61,716 nt of DNA, taken from assembly GCA_015066115.1 (NCBI GenBank), contig SVOZ01000009.1:8234-69949 (forward strand). The letters run 5' to 3'. Source of the stretch: Oscillospiraceae bacterium (GTDB taxonomy: Bacteria; Bacillota; Clostridia; Oscillospirales; Ruminococcaceae). A program made the translations under genes and the position numbers. This document shows, piece by piece, positions 8,716-16,901 of the stretch. The notes below the pieces were generated by a model, which was not told the DNA's origin, did no database searches, and saw only the letters and a list, made by a program, of their open reading frames with translations. Position 1 is the stretch's first letter; each line of letters starts with the position of its first letter.

Positions 8716-10014
8716 TTAGTCCTCAACGTCAAAGTTTTCGAGCACGCTCTTTTTAGAAGCAGGCTTGCAGTCGCCGTGGCGCACAAGCGACATTGTTACA
8801 AACGAGAGCGCCGAGAAGAGCACTGCATAGGGGAAAAGCACCGAATAGCCAAAGCCGAGCTTATCAATTAAAAGTCCCGACAAGAGCGGAGTTGTGATCT
8901 GGGCCGCCATTGAGAAGGTGTAGTAAAAACCGGTGTATTTTCCGACATCCGAGCCTGTTGACATCTCGACGACCATGGGGAAGGAGTTTACATTTATTGC
9001 CGCCCAGCCCACGCCGACAAGGCCGAATATAAGGTACATAAAGGGAGTCTGCTGGCGGATGAAAATTGCTATTGCATAGCAAACTGTCATAAGGGCGATG
9101 CCGAGAAGAACTGTTTTCTTTCTGCCAAGCTTGCCCGAGATAAAACCGAGGGGCACAAAGGCGGCGATTGCCGCAATTGTGGCGGTCAAAAGAAAGCTTG
9201 AGGAAACCGAGAGGTCAACCTTCCAGACATTTACGCAGTAGCGCGAGAAGGCGGTGGTAACGGCGTTATATGCCATAAACCAAAGGAAAACCGAAGCAAG
9301 AATAAGCACAAGACTCATAAAGACGGGTCTATCCATTTTGCCGCCCTTTACGGCCACCTCTTCATCGTCTTTTATGTTAGTTTCAGCAAGAAGCTTGTTC
9401 TCATTAGTGGTAAACACCATTACAAGCACCGAAAGCAGCATAAATGCGGCAATTACGATAAAGACAGGGAGAAATTTTTGGTTCTCGCTGTAAACCGTTT
9501 CGCCCGCGGCATTTTTATCGCTTTTAAGCATAAACATCATAACGATGGTGGCAAAAATTCCGCCGATATAGCCAACAAGGTTAATAATAGCGTTTGCCTT
9601 GCTTCTAAGAGGCTTCTCTGTTACGTCGGGCATATAAGCAACGGCGGGAGTCCTGTAAACTGCCATAACGACAAGCAGAGCCATAAGTGCGATTACAAAG
9701 CCTAAAAAGCTTCTCTGCTCGGTGAAAATTCCGACAACGATCATAAGAATGACCGCCGCAATGGTTCCGAAAAGGATGTAAGGAGTGCGCTTTCCGAGCC
9801 TTGTGTGAGTTCTGTCAGAAATCGCGCCAAAGAGCGGAAGCATAAATATTGCAAGAATATTATCGACGCTCATTATTGCATTTGCCGTAAAGGTTGAAAG
9901 GCCGAATGTGTTTTCTAAAAGATAAGGAATGACCTGATCGTAAAACTGCCAGAAGGCAAGTATTCCCATAAATGCAAGGCCGATAAGTATTGTTCGCTTG
10001 TAATTTAACTTCAT
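8716..10014 (-). CDS. MFS transporter, sugar-cation symporter type
   Basis: 432 residues with twelve predicted membrane helices. The loop between helices 2 and 3 reads GAISDRTHTRLGKRTPYI, the pattern seen in SLC45/GPH-type sugar:cation symporters, and a related GKLGRKKT loop follows helix 8. This suggests import of an oligosaccharide or glycoside. It leads a tight three-gene run with the phosphodiesterase and the kinase-like gene, so the substrate could instead be a phosphodiester compound. No regulator is adjacent. Confidence 0.85.
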   Translation of the reverse strand: MKLNYKRTILIGLAFMGILAFWQFYDQVIPYLLENTFGLSTFTANAIMSVDNILAIFMLPLFGAISDRTHTRLGKRTPYILFGTIAAVILMIVVGIFTEQRSFLGFVIALMALLVVMAVYRTPAVAYMPDVTEKPLRSKANAIINLVGYIGGIFATIVMMFMLKSDKNAAGETVYSENQKFLPVFIVIAAFMLLSVLVMVFTTNENKLLAETNIKDDEEVAVKGGKMDRPVFMSLVLILASVFLWFMAYNAVTTAFSRYCVNVWKVDLSVSSSFLLTATIAAIAAFVPLGFISGKLGRKKTVLLGIALMTVCYAIAIFIRQQTPFMYLIFGLVGVGWAAINVNSFPMVVEMSTGSDVGKYTGFYYTFSMAAQITTPLLSGLLIDKLGFGYSVLFPYAVLFSALSFVTMSLVRHGDCKPASKKSVLENFDVED

Positions 10015-10032
10015 AAAATCTCTCCCTTTATA

Positions 10033-10227
10033 TCAGTTTTGCTTTCTTACAATGGCATATTCATCGCCAAACCGAAAAAACGGGCATTCCTTACGATTAT
10101 TCATAAGAAAGCCCGCCATCTCATCCTCATCAAGATCAACGGTACAGACATAGCTGTCCATATCGTCATCATAAACATAGTATGCGCAAAGCTCGCAAGG
10201 GCCTTGCGCAGTTTTCTTTTTTGTCAT
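10033..10227 (-). CDS. Small Cys-containing protein (DUF6472-like)
   Basis: 64 residues with four cysteines (CELCAYYV, SYVCTVD, ECPFF), many acidic residues and the ending FRFGDEYAIVRKQN. I recall this pattern as a widespread clostridial family of unknown function labelled DUF6472; that label is from memory. The cysteines could bind zinc. AGAGGG precedes the ATG. The start overlaps the stop of a short upstream frame in ATGA, which suggests coupling. Confidence 0.8.
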   Translation of the reverse strand: MTKKKTAQGPCELCAYYVYDDDMDSYVCTVDLDEDEMAGFLMNNRKECPFFRFGDEYAIVRKQN

Positions 10228-10328
10228 AAAAGTTTCCCTCTTAAAAATTCCAAAAACCTTTTAAATCTGCTTTTTCTCGGCCCCCATTTTGAGCCGACCG
10301 ATTTGTGCAGTCTACGGTTTACAACCAT
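10224..10328 (-). CDS. Possible short basic protein, or structured spacer RNA
   Basis: A 34-codon frame starting at ATG 10328 after GGAG. It is rich in Arg and Lys and ends in an ATGA overlap with the next gene. The same stretch can also fold: GAGCC (near 10332) pairs with GGCTC (near 10288) and encloses CTATGGT/ACCGTAG, and AAAACAA/TTGTTTT lies just upstream. Coding and RNA explanations are both open. The frame can be extended upstream into the end of the DivIVA-like gene. Confidence 0.3.
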   Translation of the reverse strand: MVVNRRLHKSVGSKWGPRKSRFKRFLEFLRGKLL

Positions 10329-10392
10329 AGGCTCCAAAACAATTCTATCTTGTTTTCTGCCGCTTGCGCCGCTGTTTACGACTCGCGGCCGC

Positions 10393-11127
10393 TCAAAAAA
10401 ATTCGTGAGCGCTTTTTTCCTCGGCAACCTCTGCCTCTATAGGCTGTTCAGCCTTTTCCATCGGTTTTGAGGAAGCCTTTGCAATTGCGCGGATAGCATC
10501 GGTGGTGCTTGAAAGATTAAGCTCAACAGTTCTTATTCTGTTTTCGCAAACGCGCACAAGATCACTTAAGTTTAATTTAAGATTTTCGATTTCGTCTTTA
10601 GAAGCCTCGATCTCCTGCATAGAGTCGTTAACTGCCTTTTCTGTGGCAATTCTTATCTCGTTTGCTTCATTCTTTGCCTTATCAACTATATCGGATGCCA
10701 TCTGCTTGGCTTCCATAATAGTTTTGCCCACATCCTTTGCGATCTCGGCATATTTTTCGCATTTTTCAGCGTAATCTTCGTTTTCGGCAATGAGCTTGCT
10801 TATCTGCTCGTTTTTGATATTAAGCTCGCGCTCGTTATCTAAAAGAAGGCGGCGATTTTCGTTAATTTCCTCAAAAAGACGGCTTTTTTGCATATTTGCA
10901 TCGGCAAGCTCGGCCTTTAAGGCGTGAAGCTGTTCCTCTAAAAGACGGTTTGCTTCGATAAGCGCGGTGTTTTCAATCGAAAGCTTTTCCTTTTCTGCGC
11001 TGAGGGCAGAAATCTGCTCCTCGGCCTCTCTTTCAAGGTTTTCCTTTTGTGTTGTGATCTCAAAAATGTAATCAATGACATCCTTTTTGTTAAATCCAAA
11101 GGCTTGAGTTCTAAAAATTTCCTGCAT
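10393..11127 (-). CDS. DivIVA-like coiled-coil protein
   Basis: 244 residues. The N-terminus (FRTQAFGFNKKDVIDYI) matches the DivIVA/GpsB membrane-curvature-binding start, and residues about 25-200 are a long coiled coil rich in Glu, Lys and Ala. Such proteins mark the septum or cell poles and recruit division or envelope factors. ATG 11127 after GGGAGAGAG is chosen over an upstream TTG that would use the ribosome binding site itself as coding sequence. It is downstream of the FAD enzyme but separated from it by a terminator, so it is probably transcribed separately with the DUF6472-like gene. Confidence 0.75.
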   Translation of the reverse strand: MQEIFRTQAFGFNKKDVIDYIFEITTQKENLEREAEEQISALSAEKEKLSIENTALIEANRLLEEQLHALKAELADANMQKSRLFEEINENRRLLLDNERELNIKNEQISKLIAENEDYAEKCEKYAEIAKDVGKTIMEAKQMASDIVDKAKNEANEIRIATEKAVNDSMQEIEASKDEIENLKLNLSDLVRVCENRIRTVELNLSSTTDAIRAIAKASSKPMEKAEQPIEAEVAEEKSAHEFF

Positions 11128-11245
11128 TTTTCTCTCTCCCAAAATTTATTTTAAGGGTTTGCGATGTCGATTTTTATCAAATTTGCGTATATTTATTTCA
11201 TTGTACCACACTTTTTTTAAAAAGACAACATTTTCTACACAATAA

Positions 11246-11269
11246 AAAAGAGCCCCGCAGGGCTCTTTT
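11246..11269 (-). terminator. Terminator of the FAD-dependent oxidoreductase gene
   Basis: AAAGAGCCC/GGGCTCTTT with a CGC-type loop, followed on the minus strand by a run of T. It lies just after the stop codon at 11273. Confidence 0.88.
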
Positions 11270-11272
11270 GTT

Positions 11273-12652
11273 TTAGATTTTTCCTGCGATATGGCGGGCG
11301 GCATAAATTCCGCTTGCCGAGGCGTGCGAGAGCGAGTGTGTAACACCGCTGCAATCGCCGATAACATAAAGACCGGGGAGAGCGGTTTCGAGATTGTTGT
11401 CAATCTCGACCTCCATATTATAGAACTTTACCTCAACTCCGTAAAGCAGAGTGTCGTCATTGGCGGTGCCCGGTGCGATCTTATCAAGGGCATAGATCAT
11501 TTCGATAATGCCGTCCAAAATTCTCTTGGGGATTACAAGGCTCAAATCGCCTGCAGTTGCCTGAAGCGTGGGGCGCACAAAGCTTTCGTTAATGCGCGAC
11601 TGTGTGCTTCGCTGGCCTCTTATAAGGTCGCCAAAGCGCTGAACCATAACGCCGCCGCCAAGCATATTTGAAAGCCTTGCGATGCTCTCACCGTAGCCGT
11701 TGCTGTCACGAAAAGGCTCGGAAAAATGCTTTGAAACGAGTAGCGCAAAGTTTGTGTTTTCGGTGTGCTTTTCGGGATCCTCATAGCTGTGACCGTTAAC
11801 TGTAACGATTCCGTTTGTATTCTCGTTAACAACGGCGCCGTGCGGATTCATGCAGAAGGTGCGCACCTTGTCCTGAAACTTCTCTGTTCTGTAAACTATC
11901 TTGCTTTCGTAAAGCTCCTCTGTAAGATGCGAGAACACCTCATAAGGAAGCTCAACTCTGACACCGATATCAACTCTGTTTGAGCGGCTTACAAGGCCTA
12001 AATCGCGGCAGACGCTCTCCATCCATTTGCTTCCGCTTCTACCGACAGAAATGATACATTTCTTGCAGCAATATTTTTCATTTGCCGTTTCAATCTCATA
12101 TCCGTTCTCGGTTTTTGCGATTTTTTCTACCCTGCTGTTAAAGAAAAACTTAACACTGTCGCAAAGCTCTTTGTAAAGATTGTCAAGAACGACATAGTTT
12201 ATATCTGTTCCGAGGTGACGCACCGAGGCGTCGAGCAGGTGCAGGTCATTTTGCATACAGAGCTTTTTTATAGAGCTGTTTGCGGTGGAATAAAGATGTG
12301 TTCCCTCTCCGCCGTATTTAAGATTTATCTTGTCAACATACTGCATAAGCTCGGTAGCTGTATCTCTTCCTATGTATTCATGCAGTGTGCCGCCGAAATT
12401 GTTGGTTATATTATATTTTCCGTCGGAAAAAGCGCCCGCTCCGCCAAAGCCATTCATAATGGCGCAGGTTTTGCATCCGATGCAGGACTTTATCTTTTTG
12501 CCGTCGATAGGGCATTTTCTCTCTTCAAGAGCTCTGCCCGCCTCAAAAACCGCAACCTTAAGCTGTGGCGCAGCTTTTTTAAGCTCATAGGCAGAATAAA
12601 TTCCGCCGGGGCCTGCTCCTATGATTATAACGTCAAAGAAATTAGTGCTCAT
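11273..12652 (-). CDS. FAD-dependent oxidoreductase (COG2509-like)
   Basis: 459 residues. The N-terminal dinucleotide fold reads VIIIGAGPGGIYSAYEL, with a matching Glu (VFEAGR) for FAD ribose. A cysteine cluster (CPIDGKKIKSCIGCKTC, about residues 47-63) precedes NGFGGAGAFSDGKYN, a pattern typical of the uncharacterised NAD(FAD)-utilising dehydrogenases of COG2509. The C-terminal FAD motif GLYVIGDCSG is present. The cysteines might hold a metal or Fe-S site. The substrate is unknown. It is monocistronic with its own terminator. Confidence 0.85.
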   Translation of the reverse strand: MSTNFFDVIIIGAGPGGIYSAYELKKAAPQLKVAVFEAGRALEERKCPIDGKKIKSCIGCKTCAIMNGFGGAGAFSDGKYNITNNFGGTLHEYIGRDTATELMQYVDKINLKYGGEGTHLYSTANSSIKKLCMQNDLHLLDASVRHLGTDINYVVLDNLYKELCDSVKFFFNSRVEKIAKTENGYEIETANEKYCCKKCIISVGRSGSKWMESVCRDLGLVSRSNRVDIGVRVELPYEVFSHLTEELYESKIVYRTEKFQDKVRTFCMNPHGAVVNENTNGIVTVNGHSYEDPEKHTENTNFALLVSKHFSEPFRDSNGYGESIARLSNMLGGGVMVQRFGDLIRGQRSTQSRINESFVRPTLQATAGDLSLVIPKRILDGIIEMIYALDKIAPGTANDDTLLYGVEVKFYNMEVEIDNNLETALPGLYVIGDCSGVTHSLSHASASGIYAARHIAGKI

Positions 12653-12686
12653 TTTCTTTTCTCCGTTCTATTTTTATCATAACAAA

Positions 12687-12716
12687 GCGGATGTCGTTTT
12701 AAATGGGGACATCCGC
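12687..12716 (-). terminator. Terminator of the dUTPase gene
   Basis: GCGGATGTC/GACATCCGC stem downstream of the leftward dUTPase gene, followed on the minus strand by TTTGTTAT. Confidence 0.75.
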
Positions 12717-12758
12717 ATAAACATTATACCAAGTTATTTTTAAAATTTCAATAGCCTT

Positions 12759-13199
12759 TTATTTTCCTGTTGAGCCGAAGCCGCCCTCGCCTCTCTCGGT
12801 GCCTGACAGCTCCTCTGCCTCTTCAAATTGCGCAGTAAGATAGGGGGTGATTACCATCTGGGCAATCCTCTCGCCGCACTCAACTGTAAAATCCTCGCCG
12901 CTGTGGTTAAAGAGGGCAACCATAATTTCGCCTCGATAGTCGCTGTCAATAACGCCGACCTTGTTGGCAGGAGCGAGACCTTTTTTGCAGGCAAGTCCGC
13001 TTCGTGCAAAAATGAGTCCTGCATAGCCTTCGGGAATTTCCATGCTGATACCCGTCGGAACAAATACGGTTTGGCCTGCCTTAACAGTAACAGGCTGCGA
13101 AAGAGCGGCATAGAGATCTGCCCCTGCGGCAGTGGCGGATGCATATTTGGGGCAAACTGCGTACTGTGAAAGTTTTTTAATTTTAACGGCCTGTTTCAT
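12759..13199 (-). CDS. dut: dUTP diphosphatase
   Basis: 146 residues, the standard length for trimeric dUTPase, which converts dUTP to dUMP and pyrophosphate and keeps uracil out of DNA. All five motifs are visible: AGADLYA, ARSGLA, NKVGVIDSDYRGEI with the catalytic Asp, RIAQMVI, and the C-terminal P-loop-like RGEGGFGSTGK. It is transcribed alone, leftward, from the promoter at 13230-13258. Confidence 0.96.
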   Translation of the reverse strand: MKQAVKIKKLSQYAVCPKYASATAAGADLYAALSQPVTVKAGQTVFVPTGISMEIPEGYAGLIFARSGLACKKGLAPANKVGVIDSDYRGEIMVALFNHSGEDFTVECGERIAQMVITPYLTAQFEEAEELSGTERGEGGFGSTGK

Positions 13200-13229
13200 A
13201 AAAAAGCTCCTTAAATTTAAGTCACTTTT

Positions 13230-13258
13230 ATTATATAATTTGAGCGCTTTATTGTCAA
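13230..13258 (-). promoter_or_regulatory. dut promoter
   Basis: On the minus strand TTGACA (13258-13253), 17-bp spacer, TATAAT (13235-13230). It is divergent from the promoter at 13271-13299. The two -35 boxes are only 12 bp apart, so the promoters may interfere with each other. Confidence 0.85.
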
Positions 13259-13270
13259 GAAATCTTAGGT

Positions 13271-13299
13271 TTGACGCGTCTATTTAATTATGTTATAAT
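13271..13299 (+). promoter_or_regulatory. Promoter of the phosphopantetheinyl transferase gene
   Basis: TTGACG (13271-13276), 17-bp spacer, TATAAT (13294-13299), 25 bp before the ATG at 13324. Confidence 0.85.
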
Positions 13300-13323
13300 T
13301 CTTAAAAAGAAAGGAGAGGCGCT

Positions 13324-13914
13324 ATGACAGAAATATTTGTTTTAAACTGCAAAGAAAACCGCGATTTTCTCCTTTCCCAAAAAGACAAAATAAGCCCTGC
13401 GCGAAGAGAAAAAACAGCGCACGCCATTAAAGAGAGCGCCGCACTTTTAAACATCGGCGCCGAGGTGATTTTATCGCGCGCCCTATCCCTGCCCATGCCG
13501 ATAGAATACGAAAAAAGGCAAAACGGCAAGCCTTTTATTGAGGGGCAAAGGCATTTTAACCTCTCCCATTCGGGCGACTATGTGCTCTGCGCCATTTCCG
13601 ATTTTGAGGTGGGCGCCGACATTGAAAAAAAAGAGCGGATGCGCCTTAGCATCTTTAAGCGCATCTTTTCCCCCGCCGAAAAAGAGCGCGCCGACGCACT
13701 TTCAGGCGATGCGCTTAAAAGCTATCTTTGCACCGTCTGGACAAAAAAGGAAAGCATCCTTAAAATGGCGGGCGAAGGACTAAGGCGCAACCTTAGAGAA
13801 ATCTGCACCGAAACGGATGGCTATTTTGTTTACACAACAGCCTTTAACGAATATGTAATCTCGGTCTGCACCGAGAAAAAAGATGAAATTAAAATAACCG
13901 AAATTATGTTATAA
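13324..13914 (+). CDS. 4'-phosphopantetheinyl transferase, Sfp type
   Basis: 196 residues with the Sfp hallmarks FNLSHSGDYV, VGADIEKKE (Mg-binding Asp and Glu) and WTKKESILKMAGEGL. The enzyme moves phosphopantetheine from CoA to a Ser on carrier proteins. Sfp-type enzymes activate polyketide or peptide synthetases, and in some genomes serve fatty acid synthesis when AcpS is absent. No synthetase is in this window. AAAGGAGAGG precedes the ATG. It is monocistronic with its own promoter and terminator. Confidence 0.9.
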   Translation: MTEIFVLNCKENRDFLLSQKDKISPARREKTAHAIKESAALLNIGAEVILSRALSLPMPIEYEKRQNGKPFIEGQRHFNLSHSGDYVLCAISDFEVGADIEKKERMRLSIFKRIFSPAEKERADALSGDALKSYLCTVWTKKESILKMAGEGLRRNLREICTETDGYFVYTTAFNEYVISVCTEKKDEIKITEIML

Positions 13915-13922
13915 CTTAAAAC

Positions 13923-13942
13923 CCCCGAGCACACGCTCGGGG
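13923..13942. terminator. Terminator between convergent genes
   Basis: CCCCGAGC-ACAC-GCTCGGGG followed by ATTTGTTTT on the plus strand. It lies between the stop at 13914 and the convergent gene ending at 13950. Confidence 0.85.
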
Positions 13943-13949
13943 ATTTGTT

Positions 13950-14885
13950 TTACAATCCGACAGTTAACAAAAGCGATAACACCGGAATCAAAATGGAAAG
14001 AAACATATACCTTTTCCACTTTTCAATAAGACTGAGTTCGGCCTCCGGCACCGAGAGGTTGTATCTTCCCTCACTTATAAAGACTCCTCCCGCTACAATA
14101 AAATGCAGGACTACAGGAATAAATCCGATGCAAATTGCAGGAAAAAAGAAACCCACAGCCAAATTAAGTGCCGCAAAAGCAATATTTATATATGTTATTA
14201 CCTTTATGTACCTTAATCTTTTAACGGTGCCCTTATTCATTTCCCAGGTTATTTTTTGCTGAGGAACTGTTTTTGATTTTTTAGGCAGGTAACCTATAAC
14301 AAACCCTGATACAATTGCAATTCCCATAATTAAAATGCCTAAATAGCGATTAAAAAAGATGTGCCAAAAAGGCTTTGAAATAATTTCCTCTGATGTTTCG
14401 CCTATAGTTCTGTAAACAGAGTATCCATCAGTTTGATACTCACAGCTATTGTTTAGTTTCTGCTGATGATCCTCCAACATTTCAACATCAAGTTCGGCAT
14501 AGGGCACTTCTTTAATAAATTCACCTGTTTTTGCATTATAATAAAAGCCGTGATCTGCCGCCTCAATAATCAGCGCCCCATCATACAAATAAAACTCTGT
14601 TTGACCATTGGCTTGAAAAGGAACAGAAACCGCCCAGGCAAACTCTCCGTCTGTAGTATAGGCATTAACGCAGGTTGCGCTGTCATAGCCAACATAAATA
14701 ACTTGATTTTGCTCATCAAACAAAACGCTATCAATCGGTTCAACAACCGATATTTCCTTTTGCACCTGAGTGTAATTTTGATTATCACGTATGCTGAGAA
14801 TTTCGCCGCCAAACAACATTACTGCACCAATTGCGGCTATTATTTGGAAAATTACTATGACTTTATTTTTTTGTTGTTTTTTCAT
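13950..14885 (-). CDS. Membrane protein with extracytoplasmic beta-propeller-like segment
   Basis: 311 residues of unknown function. One N-terminal helix (about 10-28) is followed by roughly 140 extracytoplasmic residues with blade-like strands (VLFDEQNQVIYVGYDS, TDGEFAWAVSVPF, LYDGALIIEA), which recall PQQ/WD-type repeats but are too few for a full propeller. Four C-terminal helices follow, in two hairpins. The gene stands alone. A sensory or envelope-associated role is only a guess. Confidence 0.7.
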   Translation of the reverse strand: MKKQQKNKVIVIFQIIAAIGAVMLFGGEILSIRDNQNYTQVQKEISVVEPIDSVLFDEQNQVIYVGYDSATCVNAYTTDGEFAWAVSVPFQANGQTEFYLYDGALIIEAADHGFYYNAKTGEFIKEVPYAELDVEMLEDHQQKLNNSCEYQTDGYSVYRTIGETSEEIISKPFWHIFFNRYLGILIMGIAIVSGFVIGYLPKKSKTVPQQKITWEMNKGTVKRLRYIKVITYINIAFAALNLAVGFFFPAICIGFIPVVLHFIVAGGVFISEGRYNLSVPEAELSLIEKWKRYMFLSILIPVLSLLLTVGL

Positions 14886-14940
14886 AACATATACCTCTTT
14901 TAAGTTACATTATAACAACCATATTTTTAAAAATCAAGCA

Positions 14941-14966
14941 AACCCCTGCGCTTTCGCGCAGGGGTT
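14941..14966 (-). terminator. Terminator of the EEP-family gene
   Basis: AACCCCTGCGC-TTTC-GCGCAGGGGTT lies directly after the stop of the leftward gene at 14972. The stem is perfect, with short T runs on both strands. Confidence 0.8.
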
Positions 14967-14971
14967 TTTAA

Positions 14972-15742
14972 TTAAAATTCAACGTCTACATAAACAGGGG
15001 AGTGATCGGTGGCGTCAAGAGCCTTTTGGTCCTCAACTATTCTGTATTCTAAAACCTTAAAATCGCCTTTAAGAGCGAGGATATGGTCGATGGAGTGCTC
15101 GCAGTCCTTGTCGGTTGTGGTTCCGTGGTATCTGCCATCGTCACCTAAAACGGGGTTTCCGTGGTGCGAGCCGATGTTATCCTTGTTTTCGGCTATATCG
15201 TAAAGCTGCTCTACGCCGTTCTCTTTAAAGATATTAAAGACATTTGCGCTTCTTGTGCAGTTTAAATCGCCGAAGGCAAAAACGGGGCAGTTGTATTTTT
15301 TCCTTATAAACTTCATAGTGGCGATAAGCTTTAATGCGTTATCATCTCTTATTACATCGTGCTCAGGGCCGCTCATCCACCAAAAATGTGTGTTGCAAAT
15401 TCCGATAAAAGAGCCGTCGGGCTTTTTAAAAACGCCCCAGGTTATTCCCTTGGAAATTTCCTCGGGGGTAAAGAAAAGCTCATATCCTTTAGCAACCAAA
15501 AAATACTCCTTTTTATAAACAAAAGGAACATAGTTTTTGCTCTCGGATATCTCTGTGCCGACAAAGTTATAATCCTCTAAAAGCCACTTGAACATTTCGC
15601 CCTTGTGCCAGTTGGGGGTTACCTCCTGAAAGCCTATAAAATCGGCATCGTATTTTTTAAGAACATCGTAAAGAAAATCTTCTCTTACATCTACGGGGTT
15701 TTTAAAATAATCTCCCCAGATGTTGCTTGTCATAATTCTCAT
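14972..15742 (-). CDS. Endonuclease/exonuclease/phosphatase family protein
   Basis: 256 residues covering a complete EEP fold. Metal and catalytic motifs are in order: MTSNIWGD (Asn), GFQEVT (Glu), CNTHFWWM (His), FGDLNCTRSA (Asp, Asn), SIDHILAL (Asp, His) and the closing TDHSPVYVD. The family includes DNA repair nucleases, inositol-phosphate phosphatases and sphingomyelinases. No signal peptide is present. Substrate is not predictable from motifs alone. Monocistronic. Confidence 0.85.
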   Translation of the reverse strand: MRIMTSNIWGDYFKNPVDVREDFLYDVLKKYDADFIGFQEVTPNWHKGEMFKWLLEDYNFVGTEISESKNYVPFVYKKEYFLVAKGYELFFTPEEISKGITWGVFKKPDGSFIGICNTHFWWMSGPEHDVIRDDNALKLIATMKFIRKKYNCPVFAFGDLNCTRSANVFNIFKENGVEQLYDIAENKDNIGSHHGNPVLGDDGRYHGTTTDKDCEHSIDHILALKGDFKVLEYRIVEDQKALDATDHSPVYVDVEF

Positions 15743-15824
15743 GGCAAAACCCTCTGTCCTTTTTTCTTAAATTATACTACCATTCATTTATTCCTTCAAG
15801 TTAAATAAATCTTATGCTTATGGA

Positions 15825-15902
15825 TTATTGCCTCATTTTTCTAAACTGCGAGGGCGAAACGCCTTTGAACTTTAAGTTTTTTCCAAGCTGATTGTGCCAC
15901 AA
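15825..15902 (-). pseudogene. Remnant of the C-terminal end of an AraC-type regulator
   Basis: On the minus strand about 25 codons read ...LGKNLKFKGVSPSQFRKMRQ and then TAA (15825-15827). GVSPSQFRK is the hallmark end of the AraC/XylS DNA-binding domain. No start or upstream domain exists. The frame is the same as the methyltransferase gene ending at 15915, separated from it only by that gene's stop codon and four codons. A regulator gene once here seems to have been lost. Confidence 0.55.
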
Positions 15903-15914
15903 AGCTATGTACAG

Positions 15915-16586
15915 TTACCATATAAAAGGAATTAGGCGGTATTTTACCTTTTGCTTGTACTCGCTATAGCCTGAAAGCTCTCTTTCGAGTAGTTCTTCCT
16001 CATTTTTGATCCTTCTTGCAATGATAAAGGGATATGCGAGGAAAATCAGAAATGAATATATCGAGCCTAACACGATCGGCATGGATAAAAACAAAAGCAG
16101 GGTTACGCTATACATCGGGTGTCTTACAACTGAGTACAGACCTGTGTCTATCACCTTTTGATTTTCCTGTACCTCAATAGTGCGGCTAAGATATGTGTTT
16201 TCTCTTAAAACCTCTGCATAAAGAATATACGCAATAAGAAACACAACTACAGCAATAATTACGGCAGTTTTGGGCAGAGCAAACCAGCCAAAACGAAAGC
16301 CGAGACCCGAGGCTACAAAGCCGAAAAGAAACATAAGGCCACTAAGTTTGACAACAACGCTCTGCTCCTTCTCTTTTTCCTTTGCATTAAGGCGCTTTTT
16401 TAATAGGTCGGGATTTTTAAACATCATTACAATTCCTGCAAAAAACATCGGCACAAACAAAATTCCCATAAACAGCCAACCGTTTACAAATGAAAGACTT
16501 CCTGCGGGCAGAAAAACTAAAATCCCCACCAGCACTATTCCTAACAAAAACTTAAAAATCGCCGATAAAAACAATTTTACGGTCAT
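15915..16586 (-). CDS. Isoprenylcysteine carboxyl methyltransferase-like membrane protein
   Basis: 223 residues with five or six membrane helices and the ICMT/PEMT C-terminal signature GLYSVVRHPMYSVTL followed by RIKNEEELLERELSGYSEY and VKYRLIPFIW. The family uses S-adenosylmethionine to methylate membrane-embedded substrates; bacterial members are largely uncharacterised. ATG 16586 preceded by GAGGTG is used. The longer frame would run into the repeat block and the tRNA and is rejected. An AraC-tail remnant lies just downstream. Confidence 0.8.
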   Translation of the reverse strand: MTVKLFLSAIFKFLLGIVLVGILVFLPAGSLSFVNGWLFMGILFVPMFFAGIVMMFKNPDLLKKRLNAKEKEKEQSVVVKLSGLMFLFGFVASGLGFRFGWFALPKTAVIIAVVVFLIAYILYAEVLRENTYLSRTIEVQENQKVIDTGLYSVVRHPMYSVTLLLFLSMPIVLGSIYSFLIFLAYPFIIARRIKNEEELLERELSGYSEYKQKVKYRLIPFIW

Positions 16587-16651
16587 AATACACCTCGCCA
16601 AACTCAAGTTTGTAAATCTAATTATATCACAAATTAAGCTTGTTTGCAAAT

Positions 16652-16785
16652 AAGTGATAAGTGATGCAGCTGCGCTGTGATAGGTGATGTGATGCGTTCT
16701 GCTCACGCGCCAAAGGCGTGCATCACAGGCAAAGCCTGCATCACGCTCAAAGAGCACATCTCGTTCCCAAAGGGAACACATCGTT
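16652..16785. repeat. Array of short AAA-loop hairpins separated by CATCAC-type spacers
   Basis: GTGATGYG-rich sequence is followed by successive mini-hairpins, each with an AAA loop: an imperfect one at about 16702-16720, AGGC-AAA-GCCT (16727-16737), GCTC-AAA-GAGC (16745-16755) and GTTCCC-AAA-GGGAAC (16763-16777). They are spaced about every 18-20 bases by GCATCAC or ACATC. Stem sequences differ while loops and spacers are kept. It abuts the tRNA-Val terminator. Confidence 0.75.
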
Positions 16786-16831
16786 CCACCAACAAAAAAC
16801 AGCCGCCATAGGCGACTGTTTTTGTTGGTGG
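16786..16831 (-). terminator. tRNA-Val terminator, palindrome reaching into the tRNA 3' end
   Basis: CCACCAACAAAAA at the left pairs with TTTTTGTTGGTGG at the right around an inner CGCC-ATA-GGCG hairpin. On the transcribed strand the stem begins within the last tRNA bases including CCA, so the unprocessed transcript could fold over its own acceptor end. Confidence 0.8.
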
Positions 16832-16901
16832 ACGATAACGGACTTGAACCGCTGACCCTCCGCACGTCAAGCGGATGCTCTACCAGCTGAGCTAATCGTC
16901 C
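16826..16901 (-). tRNA. tRNA-Val (GAC)
   Basis: Acceptor GGACGAT/ATCGTCC, D arm with AGCTCAGCTGGTAGAGC, anticodon stem TCCGC/GCGGA with loop TTGACGT (anticodon GAC), T arm with GGTTCAAGTCC, discriminator A and encoded CCA. Confidence 0.95.

Noticed and set aside
11146..11403. Leftward 85-codon frame overlapping the end of the FAD enzyme gene
   Set aside because: Out of frame with a confident gene and spanning its terminator.
16587..16865. Upstream extension of the ICMT-like gene by about 93 codons
   Set aside because: It would run through the hairpin array, the tRNA-Val terminator and part of the tRNA. ATG 16586 has a proper ribosome binding site and begins the membrane domain.
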